Positions 1-10,343 of a stretch of 46,305 nt of DNA are shown here, in pieces (the first letter of the stretch is position 1; every line of letters begins with the position of its first letter). The notes under the pieces were generated by a model, which saw only the letters and a list, made by a program, of their open reading frames with translations, searched no databases and was not told where the DNA came from. The position numbers and the translations under genes were made by a program. This stretch comes from Chara braunii. Taxonomy: Eukaryota; Streptophyta; Charophyceae; Charales; Characeae. Where the stretch lies: the NCBI GenBank assembly GCA_003427395.1, contig BFEA01000019.1, positions 5,022,676-5,068,980 on the forward strand, written 5' to 3'.

Positions 1-355
1 CTACTTCGGAGACCTACCGGACCCTATCTTGTGACCTATCGGTGTGATCTACCTCCTACCTCCTTCGTCTCTCCTCCCACCTTTCATCTGTGCATACGTG
101 TACGGGATCTGGGTATCTTCTATGCATGACCCAGACTCCACCATCTCATGATTGTATGTGTGTGGAGTGATGCCATGTAGGTCAGTCTATGTGAGTCAGT
201 CTATGTGAGTCAGTTTCGTTATAAGACTTCCACTGCATAAAAACTCATCCTATATTGGTTGATTCTTGGTTCTGCCCATACTCATTGGAGTATGTAACAG
301 AAGTCTATGTGAGTGAATGTTGGCCTTCAGGCAACGAGCAACCAGAATCAAAACA
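1..355 (+). repeat. Probable 5' LTR, 3' part (left edge outside window)
   Basis: Positions 301-355 match 7821-7875 at 52 of 55 bases and end in AAACA, compatible with the usual CA end of an LTR. Upstream of that the two flanks share only short patches such as CTTCCACTG (near 225 and 7740), so the two LTRs are strongly diverged, or one is chimeric. A direct duplication of a CAGTCTATGTGAGT unit sits at about 182-215. A primer-binding-site-like sequence begins right after the shared end, which supports the boundary at 355. Confidence 0.55.
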
Positions 356-357
356 AT

Positions 358-369
358 CGGTATCGGAGC
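358..369 (+). other. Primer-binding-site-like sequence (initiator tRNA-Met type)
   Basis: CGGTATCGGAGC starts two bases after the shared LTR end. It matches 10 of 12 bases of TGGTATCAGAGC, the primer-binding site complementary to initiator tRNA-Met that is common in plant LTR elements. Position and match together make this the likely minus-strand priming site. The two mismatches fit the decay of the element. Confidence 0.6.
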
Positions 370-1840
370 AATCGGATCCAGGCTCTGGAGCGATTGATGA
401 GTTGGAGCATCCATCATCATCTGGCAAGATACAAGAGTTGAGTTTCATGGCGATTCATCATCTTCAGGGTGGTTGTCAGTAAGGGTGGTGGTTGTGAGTG
501 TGTGGCGAGAAGTATTGGGCAGAGAGTGACTCACTCCTGACTGGGGTTGTGCAGGAGTGGTTGGCGATTGATACTCAGAGGCCTGGGAAACTCTGAGAGG
601 CTAAATATAGCCTGGCGATTCACCTGGAGGTTGGCGATTGTCAAGGAAGTGATCCCAGGAGGTGGCGATTGTGGAATTGGGTCAGGATCCCCAATTTCCA
701 AACAGCGCAGTACAGGGTGATGTGGCGCTGAACTGACTTTGTCAGTTATTGGCACCTGGGAGTCATCATTCTTTGATTATGTCAGTTGGGGGTGAAGCGC
801 CTCAGGGTAATCTACTAGATCACCAAGTTTCAGGCAAATTGGTACATGGGAACACTGGATACTGTCAGGAGATGAAACTGGCAAGATGGGGTTGACCCCT
901 CAGCCATAGCCAGGGTTTCATGCATCTTCTTCAGAGTAGACCTTGAAGTAAGTGTGTTCCTTACTCCATCCTGTGTGGCGATTCTGGGGCTATTTTTAAA
1001 TTACGGAAATTCGGTCTGTCTGTCAGGTGACAGTTGAAAATCGAAATTCAGACTGTGGGACAGCCATATCCAACTTCCCCTACCTATCTTCTTTGACTTC
1101 TATTAACCCTGTTTGACCTTCCCTCTGGCTCATATTTCATCTGGGACTGCTTTACAGTATTGCGATTGACACTGTACAGTGAATTGGTGAATTCGGAGGT
1201 CTATTGTCAGTGATAATGCAAATTTGAATTCTGCGCTGACATAGCTAAAGCTAGGCTAGACTAGGGTCAGTCATAACTTTGATTCTGTCCGTCAAAATTC
1301 AGTTATGTCAGTCCCTGGTAAATCGCGATTTAGTATTCTAGCATTGTCTGAAATTGCACATCCAGATTTGGTGTTCTGAGTCAGTTACAGTGAAAACTGT
1401 AATTCGCCATACCCAGGGTATGGCATCCAGGGTCATACAGTGTTGAGGTCTGTAGGGTAAATCTAAAAATAGGATGTCTTGTAAATCGCTGCATCTTGGT
1501 CATCAGTGGACACCTGTCTAATCCGAATTAGTCACTCTGTGTAATTACTAATCAATACTAATTAGTCCAGGACTGCGTCCTGTCAATCATTGAAGCAGGA
1601 TTTGCAAGTATTGCATGCAATTGTAGTGTCAGGGCAGGGATGGAAAAATCGTGGAAAAATTGTGAAATTGGTTTTTACCTGAGTGGACTCTGAACTCACC
1701 CTGACCCTCAAGCGGTCTGCTGAGACTGAGCACTCACTTGCTCAGACTAACCAATCTTCTCTCTCCAGGCAGGTGACAACAATTGAGTTAGTACTGAAGA
1801 GAACACTCAATTCCTGTTACCTCCTGCTTGATCTCTGATT
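370..1840 (+). other. Retrotransposon 5' leader with repeated TGGCGATT motif
   Basis: About 1.47 kb between primer-binding site and gag has no usable reading frame. The exact 8-mer TGGCGATT occurs six times between 448 and 983 (starts 448, 562, 613, 632, 663 and 976), far more than chance, and TGTCAG-type words are also frequent through to 1310. Long leaders are known in chromoviruses. The role of the motif is unknown; an RNA-packaging or protein-binding function is only a guess. Confidence 0.55.
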
Positions 1841-2990
1841 GTGTTTGTTTTATTTATCTGTATTGTGAGGGTGCAAACGGCTGATGTAGAGGAAGTAGAG
1901 GCTTCTCAGGTTGAGCCTCAGATTCCGTTGGACCCTTTAGAGGCTGAACTGCAGGCCCAGGAGAAGAAACTCCGCAAACAGGCCAAAGCAGTTGAGACTC
2001 TAAAGGCTGAACTGAAAAAGAAAGAGGCAAGGAGAAAGTTACTGATTGCAGATGTGGAGAAGATCAGGGTTAGTGGGAGTTCCAGTCAGTACAATGAGGA
2101 CATGGCTGAGTTCATCCTCCTGCAGGATGATATCAACCGTTCCTATTTTCCTAACTGGGATGACCGGATCACCAGTCAGGAGAGCAGTCACTCATCTTTT
2201 TCTAAAAAGTTGGATGACATCTCTGTCGAACTGGATCTGATCTTCACCCACCTTAAGATCCCTACTGTTTCTCCTGCTCCCCTCTCTCCTAGAACTTCTC
2301 AGGGGAAAACCTGCATCACCCCCACACTCCAGACCTACATCTCCACCCCCTACACCCACATCAACAGCAGCTTCACAGCCCTCATCACCATTTGAGTCTA
2401 AGCTGACACCGCCACCCATGTTCTCAGGTGAGGACCCAAAGGTGGATGTGGCAGATTGGGTTGCTGCGCAGAGAACCTACCTAAGTGGGTTCAAATGTGA
2501 TGACGACTTGAAGGTGTCAGCCATTTGAAATGGTGCACCTCCACCTCCAACAAGCAAGGTATGGAGATGGCTGATTGCGCGCAGAGGTTGGGGGTGGCTG
2601 GATTTTTGCAGGCCCTGCAGGACCGGTTTGCAGACAAGGAGGAGGCCACGCTGGGACCGCATCATTATATGCTGCAGATTCAACTGTTCTTGCCCTGGCT
2701 GATGCTCTGATGGGCCTGACAAAGGGTAAGACCCCTGCCCAGAAAGCATCAACCAATCGACAAGGGAAAGGAAAGGGACGTGCCTCTTCCCCTGGTGCCC
2801 AGAGAGTGCCACTACCACGAAACGTCTGATGGCCAGCTGACCCCCTTGACCCTTCCACCTTCCCCTGCCATGCACTCAGGATCCAGGATGGGGTCTGAAG
2901 GAAGAGAAAGGACAAGGGTGTCTGCCTGAGATGCAAGGGACCAATTTCTTAAGGACTGTCCTAGCTTGCCTCGCAGGTCTACCGGCAGCT
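1841..2990 (+). pseudogene. gag polyprotein remnant (coiled coil, capsid, broken zinc knuckle)
   Basis: The first open segment (1841-2395, no ATG) has an E/K/A-rich coiled-coil stretch (QAQEKKLRKQAKAVETLKAE) followed by an acidic region. At about 2250-2390 the capsid reading moves to another frame, where MFSGEDPKVDVADWVAAQRT (2418 on) has the P-x-F-x-G...W look of Ty3/gypsy capsid N termini, ending at a TGA at 2524. A third frame then gives FLQALQDRFADKEEATLGP, a typical capsid continuation. A basic tail with GKGKGRASS follows near 2760. The zinc knuckle at 2923-2962 keeps CLRCKGP and FLKDCP in different frames. Compared with CX2CX4HX4C, about five bases carrying the Gly-His are missing, so the knuckle is destroyed. 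No complete gag protein can be made. Confidence 0.8.
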
Positions 2991-2994
2991 CTAG

Positions 2995-3753
2995 TTCAAA
3001 AAACTAGAGCAGAGAAAGGTGGAAGCAGCAGCTCCTTCCACCAGTGCTGATTCACTTTCTGATGAAGGTGAATCTTCACATTCTCTCGCTGGTTCCTCTA
3101 TCATAGGAGTTGCATCTTCTAGGTCTTTCACTTTTGAAGACTCTGAGTTGGATAAGACGCGGGAGGTGGATGATGCTCAATGTATTGCTGATCTTTTCTT
3201 GTCCTTGCAGGAGAAGAAGAAGCATAAGTCCGAACTCATCCTGCTTCGACCCTTCATCCTGGCAGCCAAGTTCAAAGGGCTCTTAGACTGTGGGGCTACT
3301 CGCAACTTCATCTCTCCCAAGGCAGTCAGCAAGCTGCACTTGGACCAGAGGTTGGTGAAATTGCAACAGCCGTTGGAGGTACGCATTGGAGACTCCTCCA
3401 TAGTCAGGATCACTACTGCTGTCAAGGGCCCTGTGTCCTTTGACAAGCAAGGAGAAGTCAGGCATCGCCTGAACTTCTATGTGTTCCCTAATGTCCCCTT
3501 TGACCTTGTCTTCTTAATGCAGTGGCTTGGAACCACCAATCCTAGGATTGACTGGCGGATCCCTAGGGTTGAGCTACCTGACCGGCATGGGGTATATCGC
3601 CCTTGCATGCTCGCTGACGAGTACCATCCGACCAGCAGCTGTTATTGTATGAGTGCTCGCAGATTTCTGCGATTCTCACGCCAGACTGACCACGCCCGTC
3701 TGTTCGTGGCTTTTGTCAAGCAGACTGACGTGGAGGCTGCTCCCTGTCCATAG
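2995..3753 (+). pseudogene. Retroviral-type aspartic protease domain of pol (remnant)
   Basis: The open frame runs without an ATG from just after a stop at 2992-2994, beside an A-run (2998-3003) where gag and pol frames meet. A Ser-rich linker leads to LLDCGATRNFIS (about 3281-3315), the D-[ST]-G-A active-site motif of Ty3/gypsy proteases with Cys in place of Ser/Thr. Further on, VFLMQWLGTTNPRIDW (about 3508-3555) matches the conserved G-x-x-WL...NPxIDW segment at the protease/RT junction. The Asp is retained, so the fold could be intact, but the frame ends at 3753 before the RT. The domain would normally cut gag-pol and act as a dimer. Confidence 0.8.
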
Positions 3754-5095
3754 GCATACCAAGCATAAGATTGAGATCCTGCCTGGTTCGGTCCCTCCCA
3801 AGGGCCGAGTCTACAGGATGTCGCCTCTGAACTTGAAGAGCTAAAGAAACAGTTAGACACCCTGACCAGAAAGGGTTGGATCAGGCCCAACACATCCGAG
3901 TTTGGGGCGCCAGTCCTCTTTGTTCCAAAGAGGAATGGTGAGTTCAGGATGTGCGTGGGCTATCCTGGTCTCAACAAAATCACGAGGAAGTCTACAGAGC
4001 CCCTTCCTCGCATTAATGATCTGTTGGATATGGTGCAAGGATGTACCATCTTTAGCAAGATCGATCTCAAATCTGGCTATCACCAGATTGAGATGGTTGA
4101 GGGCGATGTCCACAAGACAACCTTCAGGTATGGTACTTATGAGTACCTGGTTATGTCATTCGGTCTTTGCAATGTGCGGGCACTTTCCAAACAGAGATGC
4201 ATCGCATACTGAGGCCTTACCTGGACAAGTTCGTAGTTGTCTACCTGAATGATATCTTGGTATTCAGTCGTTCTGTCCTGGAGCATGTGCAACATCTGTC
4301 TCTGGTCCTCCAGGCCTTACGTGATAACCAGTATAAGATCGACAGGGATAAATCCTCTTTTGGGGTTCCCTCTGTAGTCTATCTGGGCCACGTCATTTCT
4401 GGAGAGGGGTTGGCTCCTGAAGCAACGAAAGTTCCTGCAGTTCAGGACTGGCCGCGACCTGCTAACATTCGTGATGTCCGGTCCTTCTTGGGGCTTGCAT
4501 CCTACTACAGGAAGTTCATCAAGAACTTCTCTGCGATTGCAGCACCATTGACTGATCTTACAAAGAAAGACACTTCCTTTCTTGAGACATCAGAATGTCA
4601 GGAGGCCTTTACACGTCTCAAGGAGGCCTTGATTCGTGCCCCTGTCTTGAAGGTACCTAACCCTACCCTGCCTTTTGTGCTGACTACTGATGCTAGTTAG
4701 TATGGTGTAGGGGCGGTACTTCAACAGGATGATGGGAATGGTCTGCAACCTATTGAATATATGAGCAAGAAGATCAAAACTAAGAAGCTGCAGGACTCTA
4801 CCTATGAGAAAGAGTTGTATGCTCTTGTGTCAGCGCTCAAGCATTGGCAACACTTTCTCCTGGGCAGGCACTTCAAGATCTTTTTAGATCACTCCACCCT
4901 TCAGTGGATGAAGTCCCAGGGAGAGCTGAATGACAAGCTTGCTCGCTACATTCAGTCCATTGACATGTTTGACTTTGAACTGAGACACAAGAACGGCTGC
5001 TACAATCAAGTATCAGACGCCCTTTCTCGTAGGCCTGACGCTCTGTTGCTGATCTCCTTCACTCACTCATTTGGAGAGAGGACATGTCAGACCAT
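3754..5095 (+). pseudogene. Reverse transcriptase and RNase H remnant, catalytic YLDD changed to YLND
   Basis: Successive frames carry the RT fingers ([20 protein letters not shown], from about 3880), RT block A with its catalytic Asp ([15 protein letters not shown], about 4051-4095) and the FGLCN block (about 4161). A frameshift follows, then the palm motif VVVYLNDILVFS. The family motif is YxDD; here AAT at 4248-4250 gives Asn for the first Asp. The connection and RNase H follow with FLGLASYYRKFIKNFSAIAA, LTTDAS, an in-frame TAG at 4698-4700, then GAVLQQ, YEKELYALVSALKHWQHFL and DHSTLQWMKSQ. Frameshifts also occur near 3825 and 5085. Substitution of a metal-binding Asp plus the stop make this RT inactive. 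Confidence 0.9.
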
Positions 5096-6576
5096 TTGCC
5101 CAGTTGCTGCCCCAGGATAAGATCTTTGGGCCTATTGTGAGGAATCTCCAGGACGATCCTGCCTCTGAACCAGGATGTACTCTGGTCTCAGGTCTACTGT
5201 ATACATGCAGCAGAGGTGACGAGCGTCTGTGCATTCCCCAGGACCGCAAGCTGAGGACACTTCTGATGTTAGAGTGTCATGATGCTCGTGGTCACTGTGG
5301 TGCCCTCAAATCTTATGCAGCCGTGCCGCAGCGCTTCTTCTGGAAGGAGATGAGGAGTGACATGCTGCACTATGTGGAACCTGTGAATTATGCCAAAGGA
5401 ACAAGGTTGTACGTCGACCTCCCCTTGGCCTACTCAAACCCCTACCTATCCCTGATGCTCCTACACAGTCAGTATCCATTGATTTTCACTGACTTGGGTA
5501 GGACTACACCACGAGGTATGCGTCAAAAGATGGTATGTGTGGATCGGTTCTCCAAATATGCAGAGTTCATCCCCTTACCAGCTGAGGCTCGTGTGCCATC
5601 CGTTCAGGCGGCATTTGCTGACAGGTGGGCTACACATCATGGACCACCCACCTCTATTGTCAGTGACAGAGCTCCCCGATTTTGCAGCAATGAATGGCAA
5701 CCCTACTGCAGGGATTACCTTCATTCTCGCCTGGATATGACATCTGGTCGTCATCCTGAAGCCAATGGACAGGCTGAAGTGATGAACCAGATTCTTTTCC
5801 AATTGCTGCGTCCTGTGATCAATCCAGATCAGCAAGACTGGGATCTCCATTTGGGTCGTGCACAGCTTGTGTATAACACGTCTGTACACTCCTCTACTGG
5901 TTTCACACCCTACCGGTTACATTGGGGTCGTGAACCACGACAGCCTCTCGATGACATCATCGACAAGGCTACCCCTACGCTGACACCTGGAATTGCAGAG
6001 TTCACCAGGCGTTACCGTGTGGACATAGAGCGCGCCCGTGCTAACCTGTTGAAATCCCAAAAGGCTATAATTCAACAGGCTAATAAGCACAGGCGTCCTT
6101 CTACTGTTCGCACAGGTGATTGGGTGTGGGTACTCAGTTCTGAGTTGTGGCGAGAGGAGGACATATCGCTTAAGCTGCTGCCATGATACATGAGTCCGTG
6201 GCAGGTCTTAGATACAGCGGGAGGTGATTCATTTGGACCATCCAATACAAATGATGTCCCTCTGCATCTACAAACCTGCCCTGTCTTTCATGCATCTAAG
6301 CTGTTGCCATTTACACCAGCTGATGCATTCCCAGACAGGCCCCGACAGTTCAGTCCCCCTATCCCTGGCAAAGGGTATAAGGTCGAATCTGTGGAGGATG
6401 AGTCAGGTACAGGTCTAGATAAGGAGTACCTTGTGAAGTTCTTGTACCAGCCACACACTGAGGACCGCTGGTTTACTCGCAAGGAACTTCTGAAGACAGC
6501 CAAGTCTGTCATCCTCAAATATGATGCAGCACAGAAGGGAGTATCCATTCGACGCTCTGCACGCCTACGCCCCTAG
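5071..6576 (+). pseudogene. Integrase plus chromodomain remnant
   Basis: The main frame (5071-6186) has the integrase zinc-finger histidines (H70, H75 in ECHDARGH) and the catalytic triad D141 (FTDLGRTT), D199 (IVSDRAPRF) and E236 (NGQAEVMNQ), a D-x36-E spacing by my count. The zinc-finger cysteines lie in another frame: one base is missing near 5380 and one is extra near 5486, and the intervening frame reads CELCQRNK at 5382-5405. So two compensating indels, not loss of the cysteines, damage the finger. A TGA at 6184-6186 separates the last piece, which contains a chromodomain-like segment at 6376-6525 (YKVESVEDE...EYLVKFLYQPHTEDRWF...LLKTAK...KYD). The usual WKG Trp is Phe here. Chromodomains of chromoviruses steer integration to marked chromatin. 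Confidence 0.88.
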
Positions 6577-7518
6577 CTCGGCGGTCCTCGCTCCGGGGGA
6601 GGGTAGGTCTGCAATGACTTGCTGTTTTCTGGTCGCTTGTAGCCTCTCTCTGTCGAGGTTGTACTACGTTAGGACAGATTCACAATTTTGTTTGGTTGAG
6701 GGCTAACTGAGAGACCTACCTGTGAGGGAAATTCGTGAGGGACATATCTCCAAATCCGGGAAAATACAAGCCTGGTACTAACAGGAACCCCTACAGCTAC
6801 CTTAACTGCTCATAGCAGGCCCGGGCTACCCTAGGACAGACAGGCCCTAAGGGCCTATTCTGAATAGACGGTCCTATAGCCTATAGCCGGGTCTGGTGGA
6901 GGCCGAGAGGCCGAGACAGAAACGGTACCGGTCGGTCAGTCAGTCCGGTCTAGGTCGAGTCTAGGCTAGTTGTAGTCTATAGATAGATTGGGCACATCGG
7001 TTCAGGGCTTTTGGCAGTTGGTACCGTGTACATTGCTGCTGCGCTACGCATGAACCCGAAGTGGTGACGGCTCAGCGTGGAAGGAGACAGGCATAGCCGG
7101 ACCTTCGGAGCACCGGCCATAGCTGGGACTGGCGTTGTACTCTGCCAGCACGCAGGGGCTGACAGAGGTCTGGGTTATCGAGGTCTGTTGGAGGCGAGAG
7201 AGATTGGTGCCCTGCTGGACCCTCCTCCGGAGTGGGGTCCCAGGGGGTTTGCGCTGCAGCCATAGTTGCAGCTTCTTCTTCTCAGAGGTCATCTTGTCAG
7301 GGTTTGGTGGCGCTGCTGCAGACTTCCACCCGGGAAGTCTTCCGACACTTCGTCATCATCAGATATTGTGGTGCTGGTCTTCTTCTTCATCCTCTGAGTG
7401 GCGCTTGGCCTCGGAGGCCTGTTTCAAGGTGGAGCTGCCCTCAGGAGGCTGTATCTGGGTGGCGCTTGATGTTTCAGGGACTCAGGGGGTGTTACGGGTG
7501 CTAATCAAGGTTGGGGAG
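6577..7518 (+). other. Retrotransposon 3' untranslated segment
   Basis: About 940 bp between the end of pol and the probable 3' LTR holds no recognisable domain. Short frames here look random. GTGGCGCT occurs three times (near 7305, 7398 and 7460). The segment ends in a purine-rich stretch, GGTTGGGGAG (7509-7518), just before a TG. That fits a polypurine tract priming plus-strand synthesis next to the 3' LTR. Confidence 0.45.
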
Positions 7519-7875
7519 TGAAGCGCTGCTCATTTCTGAGCAGCGCACTGTAGTACTGAAGTTATCTTGACAATTCGAGACTCTGAGCTTAATAAACAGT
7601 GGGATACTATGTTTGGACTATCATCGTTTCATTGTTTCCTGGATGTGATCTGCTTGGCTTTTCTCTATGACTGGTTGTGAGGATTGAGTGGAGTGAATTG
7701 CACTTTCAGTGTACCTTGTCATATCGCACGGTCAAGTCTTCCACTGTGTTTATCTCTCCCTGTGCGGTGTGGTACTCCTATCCTCTCCCCTTCCTTCTAT
7801 GTATGTATAGGCATATCCGAAAGTCTATGTGAGTGAGTGTTGGCCTTCAGGCAACGAACAACCAGAATCATAACA
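7519..7875 (+). repeat. Probable 3' LTR
   Basis: The proposed start is TG at 7519 after a purine run, and the proposed end is AACA at 7875, giving 357 bp. The right end (7821-7875) matches the 5' copy. It contains a perfect 10-bp hairpin at 7523-7546 and an AATAAA at 7591-7596 that could be a polyadenylation signal. Similarity to the 5' LTR is weak outside the last 55 bp, so the left boundary is inferred from the TG/polypurine context only. Confidence 0.5.
7523..7546. other. Perfect 10-bp hairpin at start of 3' LTR
   Basis: GCGCTGCTCA (7523-7532) and TGAGCAGCGC (7537-7546) are perfect inverted repeats around a TTTC loop. An AATAAA lies 45 bases downstream. A role in RNA processing of the element is possible but unproven. 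Confidence 0.7.
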
Positions 7876-8029
7876 CAGTGGTCTCAAATATCGGCTATCG
7901 TAGAGACCTGGCATGGGCGACCCACCTGCGGAGCCAGTGGAAGATGGTCCAGAGGCCAGCTCACGGTGACAGAGGGGCTAGACCCACTAGGCTGCAAGAG
8001 GAGAGGGTCAGCGCGCGAGGACATGAATG

Positions 8030-8416
8030 GAAGGGCGAGCGGTTACGAGAGAGAAAGAGAAGGAGGTGCGGGCAAACATGATCAGCGGAGAGTGAACCAG
8101 AGAGAGTACGCGAGGAAGTTCGACACGATGGGGAGAGAATGAACAAGAGAGAGCACGTGCGGAAGTCAAACACGATTGGGAGAGAGTGAACGAGAGAGAG
8201 TACGAGTGGAAGTCGGACACGATCAGGAGAGAGTGAACGAGAGAAAGTACACGCGTAAGTCAGACACGATTGGGAGAGAGTGAATGAGGGAGAGTACGCA
8301 CGGAAGTCGGACACAATCGGGAGAGAGTGAACGAGAGAGAGTACGTGCGGAAGTCGAACACGCTCGAGAGAGAGTAAACGAGAGAGAGTACGCGCAGAAG
8401 TCAGACACGGTAGAGA
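8030..8416 (+). repeat. 47-bp minisatellite, about eight copies
   Basis: A 47-bp unit built around GAGAGAGTGAACGAGAGAGA followed by GTAC and GGAAGTC repeats with exact 47-base spacing. The CACGAT-like anchor falls at 8077, 8124, 8171, 8218, 8265, 8312, 8359 and 8406, with a weaker unit starting at 8030. Units differ by several substitutions but almost no indels, so the array is old but length-stable. The long frames in it, including the minus-strand 157-codon one, are artefacts of the repeat. Confidence 0.92.
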
Positions 8417-10314
8417 GAACGGGATCCTCCCCATTACTGGTTGACGTCACCTACCGGACTAGTGCAGCTTGCCGGAGGGGTTTTCTGCGTCATTGTTAGT
8501 TGACACCGCGTTCTCTTCTTTGAGCGGGTAGCTCCACGTGCGCACCCAGGCTAGCTAGTATGTGCCCAACGAGACATTGTGTTAGTTCCTGCACTAGCAG
8601 AGAACCTCGCCTGCAAACGAAGATCCCAAGTCGGTCTTGGTCATGGTCAGAATAGGTATTTGCGTACACGAGTTTTGTTGCTCACCATCACTGGTTCTCA
8701 GAGTGAGCAGAAGCAAGAGGCCTTGTGCGTGTGCTCCGTGTAGTCGGAGCATGATAGGCATAATACCATACTAATCACGGCACGCATGAGAAAAGCGAAT
8801 AGTTACCAGAGAGGGGGAGAGGACTACGTGCGTGTGCGGCGTGCAACCAGTAAGAGAAAGAGGTGAGTGCGCTCCTCATGATTGTTGTTGACGTCATTGG
8901 AATTCAGCGTGCAGTCGAGCGCCAATCCGTCTCTGCTAAGAGATCCATGTCAGGTCCCTTGATCAAGGTGCTAACAGCGGCTGAATCTGAGGTTGGGTTG
9001 GCGGAATGAATGCAGGTCAACTCATTTTGACGACTCCTCTACCATTGCTATTTCGAAGTCGTTTAGCGAGGAAGGCTCGATTACTTCCATGGGACAGACT
9101 GATGTCCCCTATCAGAACCCCATCGGCATTGTTTTGCGGGTCGTTAGTCGCTGCATCAGCGAGTCTTCGTGAGGCAGCTGAAGACTGGTTGACCAGGTGA
9201 GGGGCATTAGGGTGCAGCGTTAATGACAAAGACTGCCCCTCTGGTAAGAAGCTCACTACGGGTAAACTTCAGTGAATCACACTTGAAGTCTTGATTATGC
9301 TTCTTTTGTTCATGTTGAACGCCCTTCAACCTTGCTAGGGTAGCCGCAAGTACTAGTGTCCGGTTCGGGCGCTAATGAGGCAAGGGCTTAGCCTCTGCCT
9401 GCGGGGATGTGAAGTTTTATTGATAGTCCGCATTTTCTTAGCCTTCGCCTTCCTACCAATGCCCCCGTTCCCGAGAGGCCGTCGTGAGGGCTAGAGTTAC
9501 CAGGAGAGGTGCGCGCGATAAGTTTTTTCTTATTGATTGGAAACACTGTTTTCTTGAGCAAGTGCAATGGCTTTGTGAGAATAAACCCTTGACTGTGAAC
9601 CACTCAGATAGTCTTCAAACCAGCACTCGCGAGCACCACGTGTGAGTTTTCTGAAGGCCAGCTATTCTCTAGCTGATCTGATTTTGTGTCCTTACCCTCC
9701 CTACTCATCTTCTTGGATGGGCTCGAGGACAACATGACGTGAATAATTACCCTTACTTCATTAGGGAGAAAATGAACATGATACCGATCGGTTGGCCGTC
9801 GGGCAAAGACTGAGAAAAGTGAGTCAGTGAGAAAACTCTGTTTGATGGGAAAGAAGGGGGATATCTTGAGAAAGATAGCTTTCTTGTTGGCAAAGTTCGT
9901 ACTTGACGAGGACTAGCGCTGGTTTCCTTTCCCTGATCAGCCTAACAAGAGAGGATTGAAGACCTTAGTTAGCCTCGTTGGAATATAATTTGGCTTTCGA
10001 CTGGTTACTGTTTTGTGAGGTAAGATTCGTAATCCTGCCACAGCATGATGCCACACTGGGAGTTCAGTGGGAGGGGAGGCGATCCTGCCTTAGTTGTTTT
10101 TGTTGACAAGCGCACTTCACTGACTTGACATCTTGCCTTGTCCAAAATGATCCGGCGATTGGGCCTTACACAGCATTTTTGACTGGGCACTCAGCACAAT
10201 ATTTAATTATAAATCAATGTTCTCCCTTATCACCCTAACCCCTGCTTCCGGGAGTGATGCATTGCTTATGGCTCTAGTCAAGTGACAGCGATTCGGGTCT
10301 TGTGAAACGCTTGA
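8417..10314. other. Non-coding stretch, nothing recognised
   Basis: No frame longer than about 80 codons and no recognisable domain, RNA gene or repeat. Short AT/GC-mixed unique sequence. Confidence 0.5.
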
Positions 10315-10343
10315 GGGGGGGGGGGGGGGGGGGGGGGGGNGGG
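10315..10343. repeat. Poly-G tract with one ambiguous base
   Basis: A run of G broken by a single N at 10340. The N is likely a sequencing or assembly uncertainty in a homopolymer, and the true length may differ. Confidence 0.95.

Larger units (their letters stand above)
1..7875 (+). mobile_element. Decayed Ty3/gypsy chromovirus LTR retrotransposon
   Basis: The domain order is gag, protease, reverse transcriptase, RNase H, integrase, then a chromodomain-like C terminus, which is the Ty3/gypsy (Metaviridae-type) order with the chromovirus addition. A 55-bp segment ending both flanks (301-355 and 7821-7875) matches at 52 of 55 positions and marks the LTR 3' ends. A primer-binding-site-like sequence follows the first. 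The coding region is broken by at least six frameshifts and two in-frame stops, and the RT catalytic motif is altered, so the copy cannot be autonomous. The 5' end of the upstream LTR probably lies at or beyond the window edge. The family assignment is secure from the pol motifs; the exact LTR limits are not. Confidence 0.9.

Noticed and set aside
5071-6186. Intact integrase gene
   Set aside because: The frame starts without family N-terminal context, carries two compensating frameshifts in the zinc finger and ends at a premature TGA before the chromodomain.
7961-8434. 157-codon minus-strand frame
   Set aside because: It is a translation of the 47-bp minisatellite.
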